From JAISFI01 sp031553775 (GTDB taxonomy: Bacteria > Bacteroidota > Bacteroidia > Bacteroidales > Azobacteroidaceae): DNA of 64,000 nucleotides. A model generated the notes under the pieces. That model was not told where the DNA came from and did no database searches. It saw only the letters and a list, made by a program, of their open reading frames with translations. Position 1 is the first letter of the stretch. Each line of letters starts with the position of its first letter. Location: assembly GCA_031553775.1 (NCBI GenBank), contig JAVBLA010000048.1:57124-121123 (forward strand), written 5' to 3'. Positions 37,001-44,778 of the stretch are shown one piece after another. A program made the translations under genes and the position numbers.

Positions 37001-37232
37001 TATTCAGCTGACTTATACCTTTCCTAAAGAAATCTGTCAGAAAATGCAATTAAGCAGTATGCGGGTATATGCTTCGGGAAATAATTTATTTACGTGGACT
37101 TCTTACGATGGCTTGGATCCGGAGATCGGGAAAACCGTCGGACAGGAAGGAAATAATCTTTATATTGGAATCGACCAGGGAATTTATCCGCAGGCGCGTT
37201 CTTATATGTTTGGTGTAATTATTGACTTTTAA
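34038..37232 (+). CDS. susC: SusC/RagA-type TonB-dependent outer membrane transporter
   Basis: The ~1060-residue outer membrane protein imports oligosaccharides in complex with SusD. After the signal peptide (ILSVFFLLLTLTMNAQ) comes a carboxypeptidase-D-like domain (LTGTVVDERSKEPIIGASV ... DGNFKLDL). A plug domain follows (VVVIGYGVQRKSDLTGAVSSI, GVVLVTTKSG) and then the beta-barrel, ending in an aromatic residue (VIIDF). There is no N-terminal secretin/STN domain, so transenvelope signalling to an anti-sigma factor is not expected. The frame opens with TTG at 34038; ATG at 34056, six codons later, is equally likely. susD begins 10 bp downstream. Confidence 0.95.
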   Translation: MKKHPNMISGFIHKRCIILSVFFLLLTLTMNAQNLTGTVVDERSKEPIIGASVLIKGTAIGTVTDIDGNFKLDLKNQGTNITVSYVGYTAKVVDVKGKSHVQVEISENVRELEQVVVIGYGVQRKSDLTGAVSSIKAAELTSLPATNVVHALQGKAAGVEVVQNSGAPGSSTSIRIRGMGTINNSDPLYVVDGIPMDDINYLSSDDIESIEVLKDAASAAIYGSRAANGVVLVTTKSGRNSKKMVNINFNTYFGWQESWKDPEIMDKTEFPYFADFAKNLGVVTRINSETGQMEIRPETQEMIDKGNNWWDELSRRALMQKYSLAVFGGNKDLNYYMSTNILDTDGLIEESNYNRKSFNAKINTLLFPNLSLGANITYARENRRVVTEGTWGVIKTTINYNPLIPIFDQNENLNWTTPVENLRRTTYNTYTNNFIGQLDLKWTIVKGLDYSSRASIANYSSDNEGFNRYNYNPEMVGSNRFDVSRAPTTTQNISWDNILTYSGVINDNHDLTVMVGQTMEMSETDRLWASGTGYGGYDQEFNALNFTPFNQKASGYSTGWNALGFLGRINYSYKGKYLFQSNFRADGSSRFWNDFHWGFFPSVSLGWKINEESFLKSEDWISLLKLRVGWGQLGNNRIGNFAYGTFVSYNTNNPDMYVYGKGLPSLKMGMNITQFGNKDIKWERTETIGPGLDFNMFNNRFTSSVDFFWKKTNDMLLAVPIEYSTGIYPYPMQNAGSVDNVGYEVQLSFRDKIGDFRFEVGGNFTQVKNEVTSLGALGEPVYGGNLGNPNNLGYINKTVVGIPIAGYYGWKTDGIMTAEDFDANGKPIVPVFSSGSTYTPGDMKFVDVNGDGIVDDNDKTFIGTPHPDFFFGFNINLAYKNLELTSFFQGVYGNQLYDVTNYFRYSTVAYDGNWGAGTATAYSNVATDYFEKVWRPVPDPANPEYRDYWGANLNGTVPLPSSDATKSEMNFRNSDFYIKDGSYLRLKNIQLTYTFPKEICQKMQLSSMRVYASGNNLFTWTSYDGLDPEIGKTVGQEGNNLYIGIDQGIYPQARSYMFGVIIDF

Positions 37233-37242
37233 TGTTTGATTT

Positions 37243-38994
37243 ATGAAAGGAATAAAATATATATTGTGTATGGTATCTCTGGGACTATTCATATCGTCCT
37301 GTGATGATTTTTTTGATGCCAAACAAACGGGAAACATAGAAGCCGATGAGTTTTACTCGAACCTGAATAATCTGAGAATCGGAATGAATGGGGTGTATAA
37401 CCTGCTGCAGTCGCAAAATTATCAGATTTCAGAAATTATGTTCGGAGAAGCAATGAGTGATGACTCCTGGAATTTGCAGGATGTAGAAGTCAATGAGGCC
37501 GCCCAGTTGGTTAATTTCCAATTTAATACAGATAATTCTCATATTCTGAATCGTTATCAGGTTAACTATTTGGGTATTAATAAGGCAAACCAAGTGATTC
37601 GTTCTGCTCCATTTGTTAAATACAGGGAAAACAATAAAGACAGTGAACGGGAAATCAGGGAAGTATTGGGTCAGACAAAATTGATAAGAGCTCTTTTCTA
37701 TTTTAATCTGGTGAAGACATTCGGTGGTGTTTCCATTCAACCGGAAAATGTAAGCCTGGAAAACAAAACAGTGCCGCGCTCATCAGTAGATGAGATATTT
37801 GCTTATATAGAAAAAGACCTTCGCGAATCTATTTTACTGCTAAGGCGTGCCAAATATACGGATGCTGAGGCGGGACAGATTGCTGTAGGGGGTGCTTTAG
37901 GCCTTTTGATGAAAGTACTTGTTTATGAAGCTTCTCCGGGTATTGCTACTGAGAAAATCGATAAAGAGGCTAAGTGGCAGGAAGCATTGGAAATCGGACA
38001 TCTATTCCTGGATGGAAAAGATTTGACATACAGTCAGATACTGAAATTCGATGAACGATATACCGAAAGTTGGGAGCAACTATCCGAGCGATTGGCTCTG
38101 GATCCTGCTTCTCTTCCGGAAACTGTTTTTAAAGGGGTAGATGTTGTGAATCTACATCAATTGGAGCCTTTGTTTAATAATGTGTTCAAGGTTGCAGGAG
38201 AATTCAGTTTGGAATCTCTGATTGAGATCAATCATTATGATTTTTCCGCATCAGGTTCTTCTATTGATGAGAGCTGGCCTTGTGCAGGTTCCATTATCAA
38301 TGCCATCGGAGGTAGCTCAACTATTATTGCTGTTACTCCGACTTCCGACCTGACTTCACAATTTTCAAATGATCCACGTTCTTTATTTACCTATACCGGA
38401 CGTTCGTTGAATGCCTATTATACCCAGGAAGAAAGCAGTCCACAGATTGGTTGGTTTAACTACGGGAATGGAAATATTTTCGTAAAATTTTATACATTTC
38501 CCAGTGAGGGCGGTTATAAAAACCGGAATTACAGGATTATGAGATATTCCGAAGTCTTACTTCTGTATGCTGAAATTCTGAATGAAACAGGAGATAGCAA
38601 GCGGGCAATCGATTTTGTTAATAAAGTCAGAACCAGGGCCCGTAAACTGATCGATGAATACGGCCCGTCGTCTACATACAAATATATCGGTACTACGCAT
38701 ACTCAGTTCAAAGATCAACCGTATGCACCTTACGATCTGACAAAAGATGCGATTCTGAAGGAGAAACGTGTCGAAATGGCCGGGGAATTTGATCGTTGGT
38801 TTGAAATGGCCCGCCTGGGAATTCTACCGGAACGGATGGCAGCCTTGTCGAATAATCCACCGGTGGAACAACCTTCCGGTAAACAGCGCGTCAGAGGCCG
38901 TTATTTCAGGAAAGGTGTAAATGAAATATTCCCGATACCTCAGAAAGAAGTACTTATTTCGAATGGAGTCATTAAACAGAACTTCGGTTATTAA
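37243..38994 (+). CDS. susD: SusD/RagB-type glycan-binding lipoprotein
   Basis: A 583-residue surface lipoprotein that caps SusC and binds the incoming glycan. The lipoprotein signal is clear (MVSLGLFISSCDDFF, Cys20). Helical repeats typical of SusD follow (LRIGMNGVYNLLQ, LGQTKLIRALFYFNLVKTFGG) and the C-terminal RagB region (NYRIMRYSEVLLLYAEILNETGD, RVEMAGEFDRWFEMARLG, FPIPQKEVLIS). It forms an operon with susC (10-bp gap) and the next lipoprotein gene (11-bp gap). Confidence 0.95.
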   Translation: MKGIKYILCMVSLGLFISSCDDFFDAKQTGNIEADEFYSNLNNLRIGMNGVYNLLQSQNYQISEIMFGEAMSDDSWNLQDVEVNEAAQLVNFQFNTDNSHILNRYQVNYLGINKANQVIRSAPFVKYRENNKDSEREIREVLGQTKLIRALFYFNLVKTFGGVSIQPENVSLENKTVPRSSVDEIFAYIEKDLRESILLLRRAKYTDAEAGQIAVGGALGLLMKVLVYEASPGIATEKIDKEAKWQEALEIGHLFLDGKDLTYSQILKFDERYTESWEQLSERLALDPASLPETVFKGVDVVNLHQLEPLFNNVFKVAGEFSLESLIEINHYDFSASGSSIDESWPCAGSIINAIGGSSTIIAVTPTSDLTSQFSNDPRSLFTYTGRSLNAYYTQEESSPQIGWFNYGNGNIFVKFYTFPSEGGYKNRNYRIMRYSEVLLLYAEILNETGDSKRAIDFVNKVRTRARKLIDEYGPSSTYKYIGTTHTQFKDQPYAPYDLTKDAILKEKRVEMAGEFDRWFEMARLGILPERMAALSNNPPVEQPSGKQRVRGRYFRKGVNEIFPIPQKEVLISNGVIKQNFGY

Positions 38995-39005
38995 ATGTAA
39001 AAATT

Positions 39006-40109
39006 ATGAAAAAAAATATGATGATATATGGCATCCTGGCGGGTATACTGTTCTTGTGCGGATGCGATGAAAATAACTATCTTAAAGATTTGTATGTTGA
39101 ACCGGTTGCAGCATTCGATGTGCCGAAAACCCAATACGATGTCTTCGAGTCCGTATTGTTTTCCAACAAAGGAAGCGGCCAGTATTTTGCACTATATCCC
39201 GGTGACAAGGGACACCAATATGGAGTAACGGATAATACCGGATATTCAGCGAGTGCAGATGGAACTTTTTCTTATTCTTACAGGGATCCGGGTACCTATA
39301 CGGCAGTTTGGGTAGCATCATCGATCAATGAAGACGGAAACCGTGAGTTTGCTGTCGATTCCATGCATATTACAGTGCTGGCATTGGATGGAGGATTAGA
39401 TAATCTTTCTATTTATAATATTTATAAGATGGATGAATATTCTACCGGAGGATTGAACGTTTTCTACAGTTCGTATGGAGAGTTTCTCTCGAAAGATACT
39501 TTGCTTTGTCCGATTTTGTTTGCCAGCTGGAGAGACGCAACCATCAACAGTATCAAGGCCAAACAATTGATGAAATTCCAGTTATCTTCCAGTAATGCGA
39601 AGATGTATTGGGTGAATCAGGGTGTGGAAACAGAAATTGTGTCCATGGTTACTTCATCCAGGGTGGTTATGTTCGTGGAAGACGGTAAGTTGAAAGTGCA
39701 GAATTTCCGGGTGAAAACAGTTTCCGGTATTGCTGCCGATTATTATGCTGCTCCGGTAATGATCCCTCAGTTTACACAGTTTTCCATTAATGGGGTGAAT
39801 GCTACCATCACACGGAACACAAGTAGTTATACACTGTATGATGTAGCGTTGGATTTACCGTCTACTACTAATATGAGCAATCTGGTTCCGACTTTTACTG
39901 TGATGAATAATGATGTTAATTTGCTCGATGGTACGAACTGTAAAGTTACGGTAAATGAAGTTGAACAGGTTTCCGGAACAACTGCAGTGAATTTTGCCCA
40001 GAATAGTAGTAATACGGTAGACTATCGTATCGATTACACAATGCTGGGAAGCAATAATCAGAAATTATCTCAATCTGCAATTATGCGTGTAAAGATCACT
40101 AAAAAATGA
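39006..40109 (+). CDS. PUL surface lipoprotein with PKD-like domain (putative glycan-binding)
   Basis: The 367-residue protein has a lipoprotein signal (ILAGILFLCGCDENN). A PKD-type immunoglobulin domain sits near residues 35-130, with SYSYRDPGTYTAVWVAS as its characteristic end. A C-terminal region ends in ATITRNTSSYTLYDVALDLP and similar segments, as seen in surface glycan-binding proteins encoded after susD. No enzyme motif is present. It is third in the susC-susD unit and is followed by a palindromic repeat, so the unit may end here. It probably binds the polysaccharide at the cell surface. Confidence 0.75.
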   Translation: MKKNMMIYGILAGILFLCGCDENNYLKDLYVEPVAAFDVPKTQYDVFESVLFSNKGSGQYFALYPGDKGHQYGVTDNTGYSASADGTFSYSYRDPGTYTAVWVASSINEDGNREFAVDSMHITVLALDGGLDNLSIYNIYKMDEYSTGGLNVFYSSYGEFLSKDTLLCPILFASWRDATINSIKAKQLMKFQLSSSNAKMYWVNQGVETEIVSMVTSSRVVMFVEDGKLKVQNFRVKTVSGIAADYYAAPVMIPQFTQFSINGVNATITRNTSSYTLYDVALDLPSTTNMSNLVPTFTVMNNDVNLLDGTNCKVTVNEVEQVSGTTAVNFAQNSSNTVDYRIDYTMLGSNNQKLSQSAIMRVKITKK

Positions 40110-40147
40110 TCAGATAATCGGATTGATGTTCTTAAAGTTGATTCTTA

Positions 40148-40221
40148 CCGTCATTGCGAGTGAAAGCGAAGCAATCTCCTGCCAATCGCTACAGATTCTT
40201 CGCTATCGCTTGCAATGACGG
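40148..40221. repeat. Interspersed palindromic repeat (GTCATTGCGA type)
   Basis: The 74-bp element has 10-bp outer arms (CCGTCATTGC and GCAATGACGG). A near-perfect inner pair includes AGCGAAGCAATC on the left and GATTCTTCGCT on the right. It lies 38 bp after the surface lipoprotein gene. GTCATTGCGA-type palindromes are dispersed non-coding repeats in many bacterial genomes. It will fold strongly in RNA and may stop or stabilise the susC-susD transcript. Confidence 0.75.
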
Positions 40222-40254
40222 AATTTGATCCACAATCACTTATTACATAATCCC

Positions 40255-40273
40255 ATCCTGTTTTAAACAGGAT
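40255..40273. repeat. Short perfect palindrome ATCCTGTTT/AAACAGGAT
   Basis: Nine-bp arms around a single central base lie between the palindromic repeat and the LamG-GH30 gene. It could be an operator half or another dispersed repeat; as a hairpin the loop would be too tight without opening a few pairs. Confidence 0.5.
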
Positions 40274-40397
40274 TAAATCATGAAACATCCATGTAATATA
40301 AGTGAAAAACAAAAAACGAAAAGTTAAATAATACTTCATCTTCAATTGGCTAAGCCCGATCTAACGATTCTCAATTTTCAACTCAACTCATATTCCC

Positions 40398-42941
40398 ATG
40401 AAAAAAAGACTCATCAACATTTTTCTGTTACTCATCTTATCCCTGAGTATTTTCTCCGTAAACTACGGCCCTCATACCCAATGGGCAAATATCGATTTTG
40501 AAGACGATACTTCGGCAGATGTATTGGGAAATGCTGCATCCACCCTGATGAATGGAGCAAATGTGGTTCCCGATGCCGAACGGGGCGGAAAAGTGTTGCA
40601 GTTTTCCGCTACAACCAAAGGTTGTTTGCGTTTGGATACGAGTCCGATATCGGATACACTGAGTATTTCTTTCTGGGGCAAACGGGAAGATACCGATCCT
40701 TCCGGTTGCTGGAGGATGTTTTTAGCCTTATATGCAAATGATGGCAGTAATATCTATCTGACTCCGCTTACCAGTTGGAATTCAAACAGTTACCTGATTG
40801 TTGAAAATAAAGCATATAGTTCTTACAAATCGTTGAGCGGTAAAACGATAGAAAATAATAAATGGTATCATTTTACAGTAGTTTTTGCCGATAACTTTGT
40901 GAGATATTATTTGAACGGAGTTTTACAGGTGGAAATGCAATCGTTATATAAACTTTCTGATTTCAGGATGACAAAGTATTATTTCGGTTGTAACCCGGAA
41001 ATGAATTATCCGATGACCGGCCGGATCGACGATCTGAAAATATTTCATTCTGCTCTATACGATAACCAGATACAAGCTATTTACGAGGGCAAGCCAATTC
41101 CTGAACCTGCCGAAAATACAACAACTCCGGTTTCTATGATCAATCTTACGGCAAATGTTTCGGCTGTTCATCAAACGATTCAGAATTTCGGTGCATCCGA
41201 CGGATGGAATGCACAAACCGCAGGTTTGTATTTCCCGGAAAGCAAAAAAGAAAAAATGGCAGAAATATTATTCAGTAAAGATACCTTTCCCGATGGAACG
41301 CCCAAAGGGATTGCCCTTTCCGGCTGGCGTTTTAATATCGGAGCCGGTACATCTGAACAGGGAACTGCCAGCCGGATTGCTACGTATGACCGGCGGACAG
41401 AATGTTTCCTGAATGCTGATAAAACTACTTACGATTGGACCAAGCAGGCAGGACAACGCTGGTTCCTGGAAAAAGCGGCTAAAGTGTATGGAGTGGAAGA
41501 TATTATCGGATGGCAGAATTCTCCTCCGGTATATTTTACGGTTCGTGGACTTGGTTTCCGTGAATACGGAGATGCCAAAAATTCTATCCTGAAAACGGAA
41601 GAGTATGGTAATTTTGGAAATTTCTTGGCTACTGTATTCAATCATTTTAAAGAAGAAGGGATTCATTTCAAATATCTCAGTCCACTGAACGAACCTCAAT
41701 GGGAATGGAACGCCGCTTCTGCCGGAGGAACCGTTAACCAGGAAGGTTCTCCCTGGATGAACCAGGAAGTGTCTAATGTAGTCAAGGCGATCAATAATTC
41801 CTTTGTACAAAAAGGTGTAACTGTTAAACAGTTTATTACGGAAGCCGGATCGATCAATTATCTGCTGAATAACGGTACCGGTTATTATGCCAAACAACTT
41901 TATACATTCTGGGATCCGGCCAGTCCGCTGACTGTAGCCAATCTGCCTTCTCTCTCTACTCATGTGTCTTCCCACAGTTACTGGACTGATGCATCGGCAG
42001 TAGATATCGTCAATCAACGGAGAACATTGAGAGAGCAGATCAAAGCACTGAATCCGAATCTGGATTACTGGCAGACCGAATATTGCCTGCTCGGTACCGG
42101 CTATAAATTCGGTCATAAGGATGGTGATACCCGTACGCTGAGCTCCATGGAATGTGGTATCTCTATGGCACGGATTATCCACAACGACCTGGTGGAAGCC
42201 GATTGTACCGGATGGCAGTGGTGGACGACCTTTGAGTTCGATTCCAAAGGTGGTACCGAAGATCGTTACGCCTTATTCCGTTTTGAATTGAATGCGGCGA
42301 AAAACGATGGAGTATACAGGACTTCTAAACTGTTATATACCCTGGGTAATTATTCGCGTTTTGTCCGTCCCGGCATGAAACGGATCGATACAAGCCGCTC
42401 AGACAATATGAACGCGGTGGATGCAGTCACCAAACAAATGTTTTCCGCTTATACGGATGGGAATGAGGTGGTTATTGTCGCGGTAAATGCTTCTACGGAT
42501 GCCGTATCCCTGAAGTTAAATGCTAATGGGCTGGCAGCTGCTGCGCAGGTAAAGAGCTGGACGCCGTATGTTACTACCGGCAATCCGTACGATAACCTGA
42601 AACGCTATCCTTCTGTAGCTTCCGGTGCAGAATATGTTTTACCGGGAACTTCCGTGGTGACATTTGTAGGAAAAATAACAAGTGGACAGACACCTATTGA
42701 CAAAACACAACTTTCTGTTTCCCGCCTTTATCCCAATCCTTCCCGGGAACAAGTGACAGTTTCTTCAGATCATATGATAAGGAAAGTATTGATTTCTGAT
42801 ATTTCAGGAAAAACGATGACTTTTTATAGCTGTAATGACTCAGAGTACACGATTCCAGTCAATACAATGCCTGTAGGCATCTATTTCGTTACGATAGAAA
42901 CAGATAAAGGTACGGATATACAAAAACTGCAGGTTCGCTGA
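40398..42941 (+). CDS. LamG-GH30 glycoside hydrolase with T9SS sorting domain
   Basis: An 847-residue secreted enzyme. A signal peptide (LINIFLLLILSLSIFSVN) is followed by a LamG/concanavalin-like domain (about 30-235; KWYHFTVVFADNFVRYYLNG, GRIDDLKIFHSAL). The GH30 catalytic domain (about 250-760) has acid/base Glu432 in PLNEPQWEW and nucleophile Glu561 in YWQTEYC. A C-terminal T9SS type A domain begins with SRLYPNPSREQVTVSS. GH30 includes endo-beta-1,6-galactanases, xylanases and glucanases; the subfamily cannot be fixed here. Surface or extracellular location suggests it makes the first cuts in the polymer. A separate upstream spacer of 288 bp may contain its promoter. Confidence 0.88.
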   Translation: MKKRLINIFLLLILSLSIFSVNYGPHTQWANIDFEDDTSADVLGNAASTLMNGANVVPDAERGGKVLQFSATTKGCLRLDTSPISDTLSISFWGKREDTDPSGCWRMFLALYANDGSNIYLTPLTSWNSNSYLIVENKAYSSYKSLSGKTIENNKWYHFTVVFADNFVRYYLNGVLQVEMQSLYKLSDFRMTKYYFGCNPEMNYPMTGRIDDLKIFHSALYDNQIQAIYEGKPIPEPAENTTTPVSMINLTANVSAVHQTIQNFGASDGWNAQTAGLYFPESKKEKMAEILFSKDTFPDGTPKGIALSGWRFNIGAGTSEQGTASRIATYDRRTECFLNADKTTYDWTKQAGQRWFLEKAAKVYGVEDIIGWQNSPPVYFTVRGLGFREYGDAKNSILKTEEYGNFGNFLATVFNHFKEEGIHFKYLSPLNEPQWEWNAASAGGTVNQEGSPWMNQEVSNVVKAINNSFVQKGVTVKQFITEAGSINYLLNNGTGYYAKQLYTFWDPASPLTVANLPSLSTHVSSHSYWTDASAVDIVNQRRTLREQIKALNPNLDYWQTEYCLLGTGYKFGHKDGDTRTLSSMECGISMARIIHNDLVEADCTGWQWWTTFEFDSKGGTEDRYALFRFELNAAKNDGVYRTSKLLYTLGNYSRFVRPGMKRIDTSRSDNMNAVDAVTKQMFSAYTDGNEVVIVAVNASTDAVSLKLNANGLAAAAQVKSWTPYVTTGNPYDNLKRYPSVASGAEYVLPGTSVVTFVGKITSGQTPIDKTQLSVSRLYPNPSREQVTVSSDHMIRKVLISDISGKTMTFYSCNDSEYTIPVNTMPVGIYFVTIETDKGTDIQKLQVR

Positions 42942-42943
42942 TC

Positions 42944-44719
42944 GTGAAACAGGTTCTGTCCATATTGCTACTATTACTGCCGGTTTCAGTTTCATCGCAG
43001 AATGCTTACTGGAATACCAATACCCGGTTGATCCCCTGGCGGTTGCCGTTGGTCTCCAACCGGTCGGATATTCAATATGAAGATTTAAACGGAGATGGGA
43101 AACCGGACATCATCCGGGCTACCATTCTGGATGGAATTCCCATAATGTGGATCGACGACGACGGGGATATGGAATATGGCGATCTGGAAGGTGATACGGA
43201 TAACGATTGCCTGCTGATCGACCTGAACCGGGATGGCATTTTTGCCGGTCCGGAAGACTTGAGTATTGACTGGATCGATCTCGACCAGGATGGAATTGCA
43301 GAGATTCAATTCGTCGTTTTCAACGGAAAAAAAGATGTTCGGTACGGTCCGGATTATAGTTCGGATTTTATCTGCGTAATCGATATCGAGAAGGATGATA
43401 TCAAAAGTTTTATCGACTGGAATCGTTTGCTGCCTTTATGTTGGGAAAAAAACGGTCATACGAATTTTTATCAGGATTACCATGGGAATACTTTATTGCT
43501 GAAAATGCATAATTCCAGTTTCCGGGTTGATGATTTACGTTTTAACTGCGAAAATCCTTTTATTTTCTATGATTATGACCAGGATAATCTGACAGAAATG
43601 GCTTTCCGGTTGATGGATATTCCGTATGTCAGGCAGAAACCCGGAGGAAAATCCGATCCACGCTTCGATGGAGTTGATCCGGAATATGATATTGTCTACA
43701 GTAAGCGTATTTCCTGGGTAAGCATGGCCTGGGATATGGATAACGACAACGGCCAGGGAAATGAATTCGATCTGGATATGACACTGCATTTTTCGGGGAA
43801 AGGCTTTGATTATTCGAACCAGGTTCATTCCATCAAAAACCGGAGATTGAAAGAAGCCGATCAATATTTTCACGATCCGAGATGGCGGCAACTGGAAGAA
43901 CTCATTTATCCTGATGAAAAAACTGCTTATGATCTAGTTTTTCAACAAGGTGACTGGGATTATTGCTGGTTAGTTTTTGATGAAGACGACGATTGTAACC
44001 GTTGGGAGCGGGTAGAAGTCTATTATCCCTGGGAGATATTTAAAATAGGAGCCTATAACAGAGGACTGGATAGCCATAAACAGGCCGATGCTGTCGGCGA
44101 CCGGGGAGAATTCGATCTGGATAATTCCGGAAAAGGAAAATTATACATTTCTCCGATAGATGGAAGAATACACTTGTATGGTGCCGAATGGGGAGCTTGG
44201 CGTATCGACCAGAATGCCTCCTATTTTCAAGGGTATGGAGGTTTGTACGATAGCCGGCATGTAGAAAAAAGATTATATGAAGACCCGGTCTCCTGGGCGA
44301 CTGTCAAATATACGGATACAGACCATAACGGTTTTTTCGATCTGATAGAATACGACCTGGATGGAGATACTTTGTTTGAAGAAAGGATTTCCCTGATCGA
44401 ATTGAGAATATCAGACCAAGCTCCTCTTTACGATCCGGCAACGATGAACTATGAAGATATGAAAGCTTTGTTCGCCACTTCGACCGGTCAGATATGGAAA
44501 CGAGCCATGGATGCTGTAAATGTGGCGAAAGCAAACGGACTGAATACTTCCTGGTATGCTTTCTGGAAACAACCCCATACCCTGTTTGAAAAATATGCGT
44601 ATGGTTATTGGCTGGATTTTTATATCTATAAAGATTTGAAACAGTTGGCAGGATTGGATGCTGATCGGCAGAAGGGAGATTGGTTGGACAGGGCTTACTA
44701 TTCAGGGAGATGGGAATAA
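42944..44719 (+). CDS. Unrecognised secreted protein rich in Asp motifs
   Basis: The 591-residue protein has a signal peptide (VLSILLLLLPVSVSSQ) and no family I can name. The sequence carries at least eight acidic motifs of the DxDxDG/DxNxDG kind: DLNGDGKPD, DDDGDMEYGD, DLNRDGIF, DLDQDGIAE, DYDQDNLTE, DMDNDNGQGNEFD, DTDHNGFFD and DLDGDTLFE. These suggest calcium-binding loops as in FG-GAP or dockerin-like repeats. Large aromatic-rich segments (AYGYWLDFYIYKD, EWGAWRIDQNASYFQGYGG) would suit a carbohydrate-binding or catalytic cleft. Translation starts with GTG only 2 bp after the GH30 stop, implying tight co-expression. It may be a new polysaccharide-active enzyme; this is inference. Confidence 0.7.
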   Translation: MKQVLSILLLLLPVSVSSQNAYWNTNTRLIPWRLPLVSNRSDIQYEDLNGDGKPDIIRATILDGIPIMWIDDDGDMEYGDLEGDTDNDCLLIDLNRDGIFAGPEDLSIDWIDLDQDGIAEIQFVVFNGKKDVRYGPDYSSDFICVIDIEKDDIKSFIDWNRLLPLCWEKNGHTNFYQDYHGNTLLLKMHNSSFRVDDLRFNCENPFIFYDYDQDNLTEMAFRLMDIPYVRQKPGGKSDPRFDGVDPEYDIVYSKRISWVSMAWDMDNDNGQGNEFDLDMTLHFSGKGFDYSNQVHSIKNRRLKEADQYFHDPRWRQLEELIYPDEKTAYDLVFQQGDWDYCWLVFDEDDDCNRWERVEVYYPWEIFKIGAYNRGLDSHKQADAVGDRGEFDLDNSGKGKLYISPIDGRIHLYGAEWGAWRIDQNASYFQGYGGLYDSRHVEKRLYEDPVSWATVKYTDTDHNGFFDLIEYDLDGDTLFEERISLIELRISDQAPLYDPATMNYEDMKALFATSTGQIWKRAMDAVNVAKANGLNTSWYAFWKQPHTLFEKYAYGYWLDFYIYKDLKQLAGLDADRQKGDWLDRAYYSGRWE

Positions 44720-44750
44720 TTGAAAATTGAGAATTGAAAATTGAAAATTA
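44719..44750. repeat. TTGAAAA tandem repeat
   Basis: Units TTGAAAA, TTGAGAA, TTGAAAA, TTGAAAA follow directly after the stop codon of the preceding gene. The period is 7 bp, the same unit as in the nuoK-nuoL spacer and the complement of the 25937-25964 array. Confidence 0.7.
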
Positions 44751-44778
44751 ATTTTTCAAAAAAGTGTAGTTTTTGTGT

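Noticed and set aside
41268..42182. A 304-codon antisense frame within the LamG-GH30 gene
   Set aside because: The opposite strand encodes clear GH30 motifs with both catalytic glutamates; the antisense product has no recognisable features.
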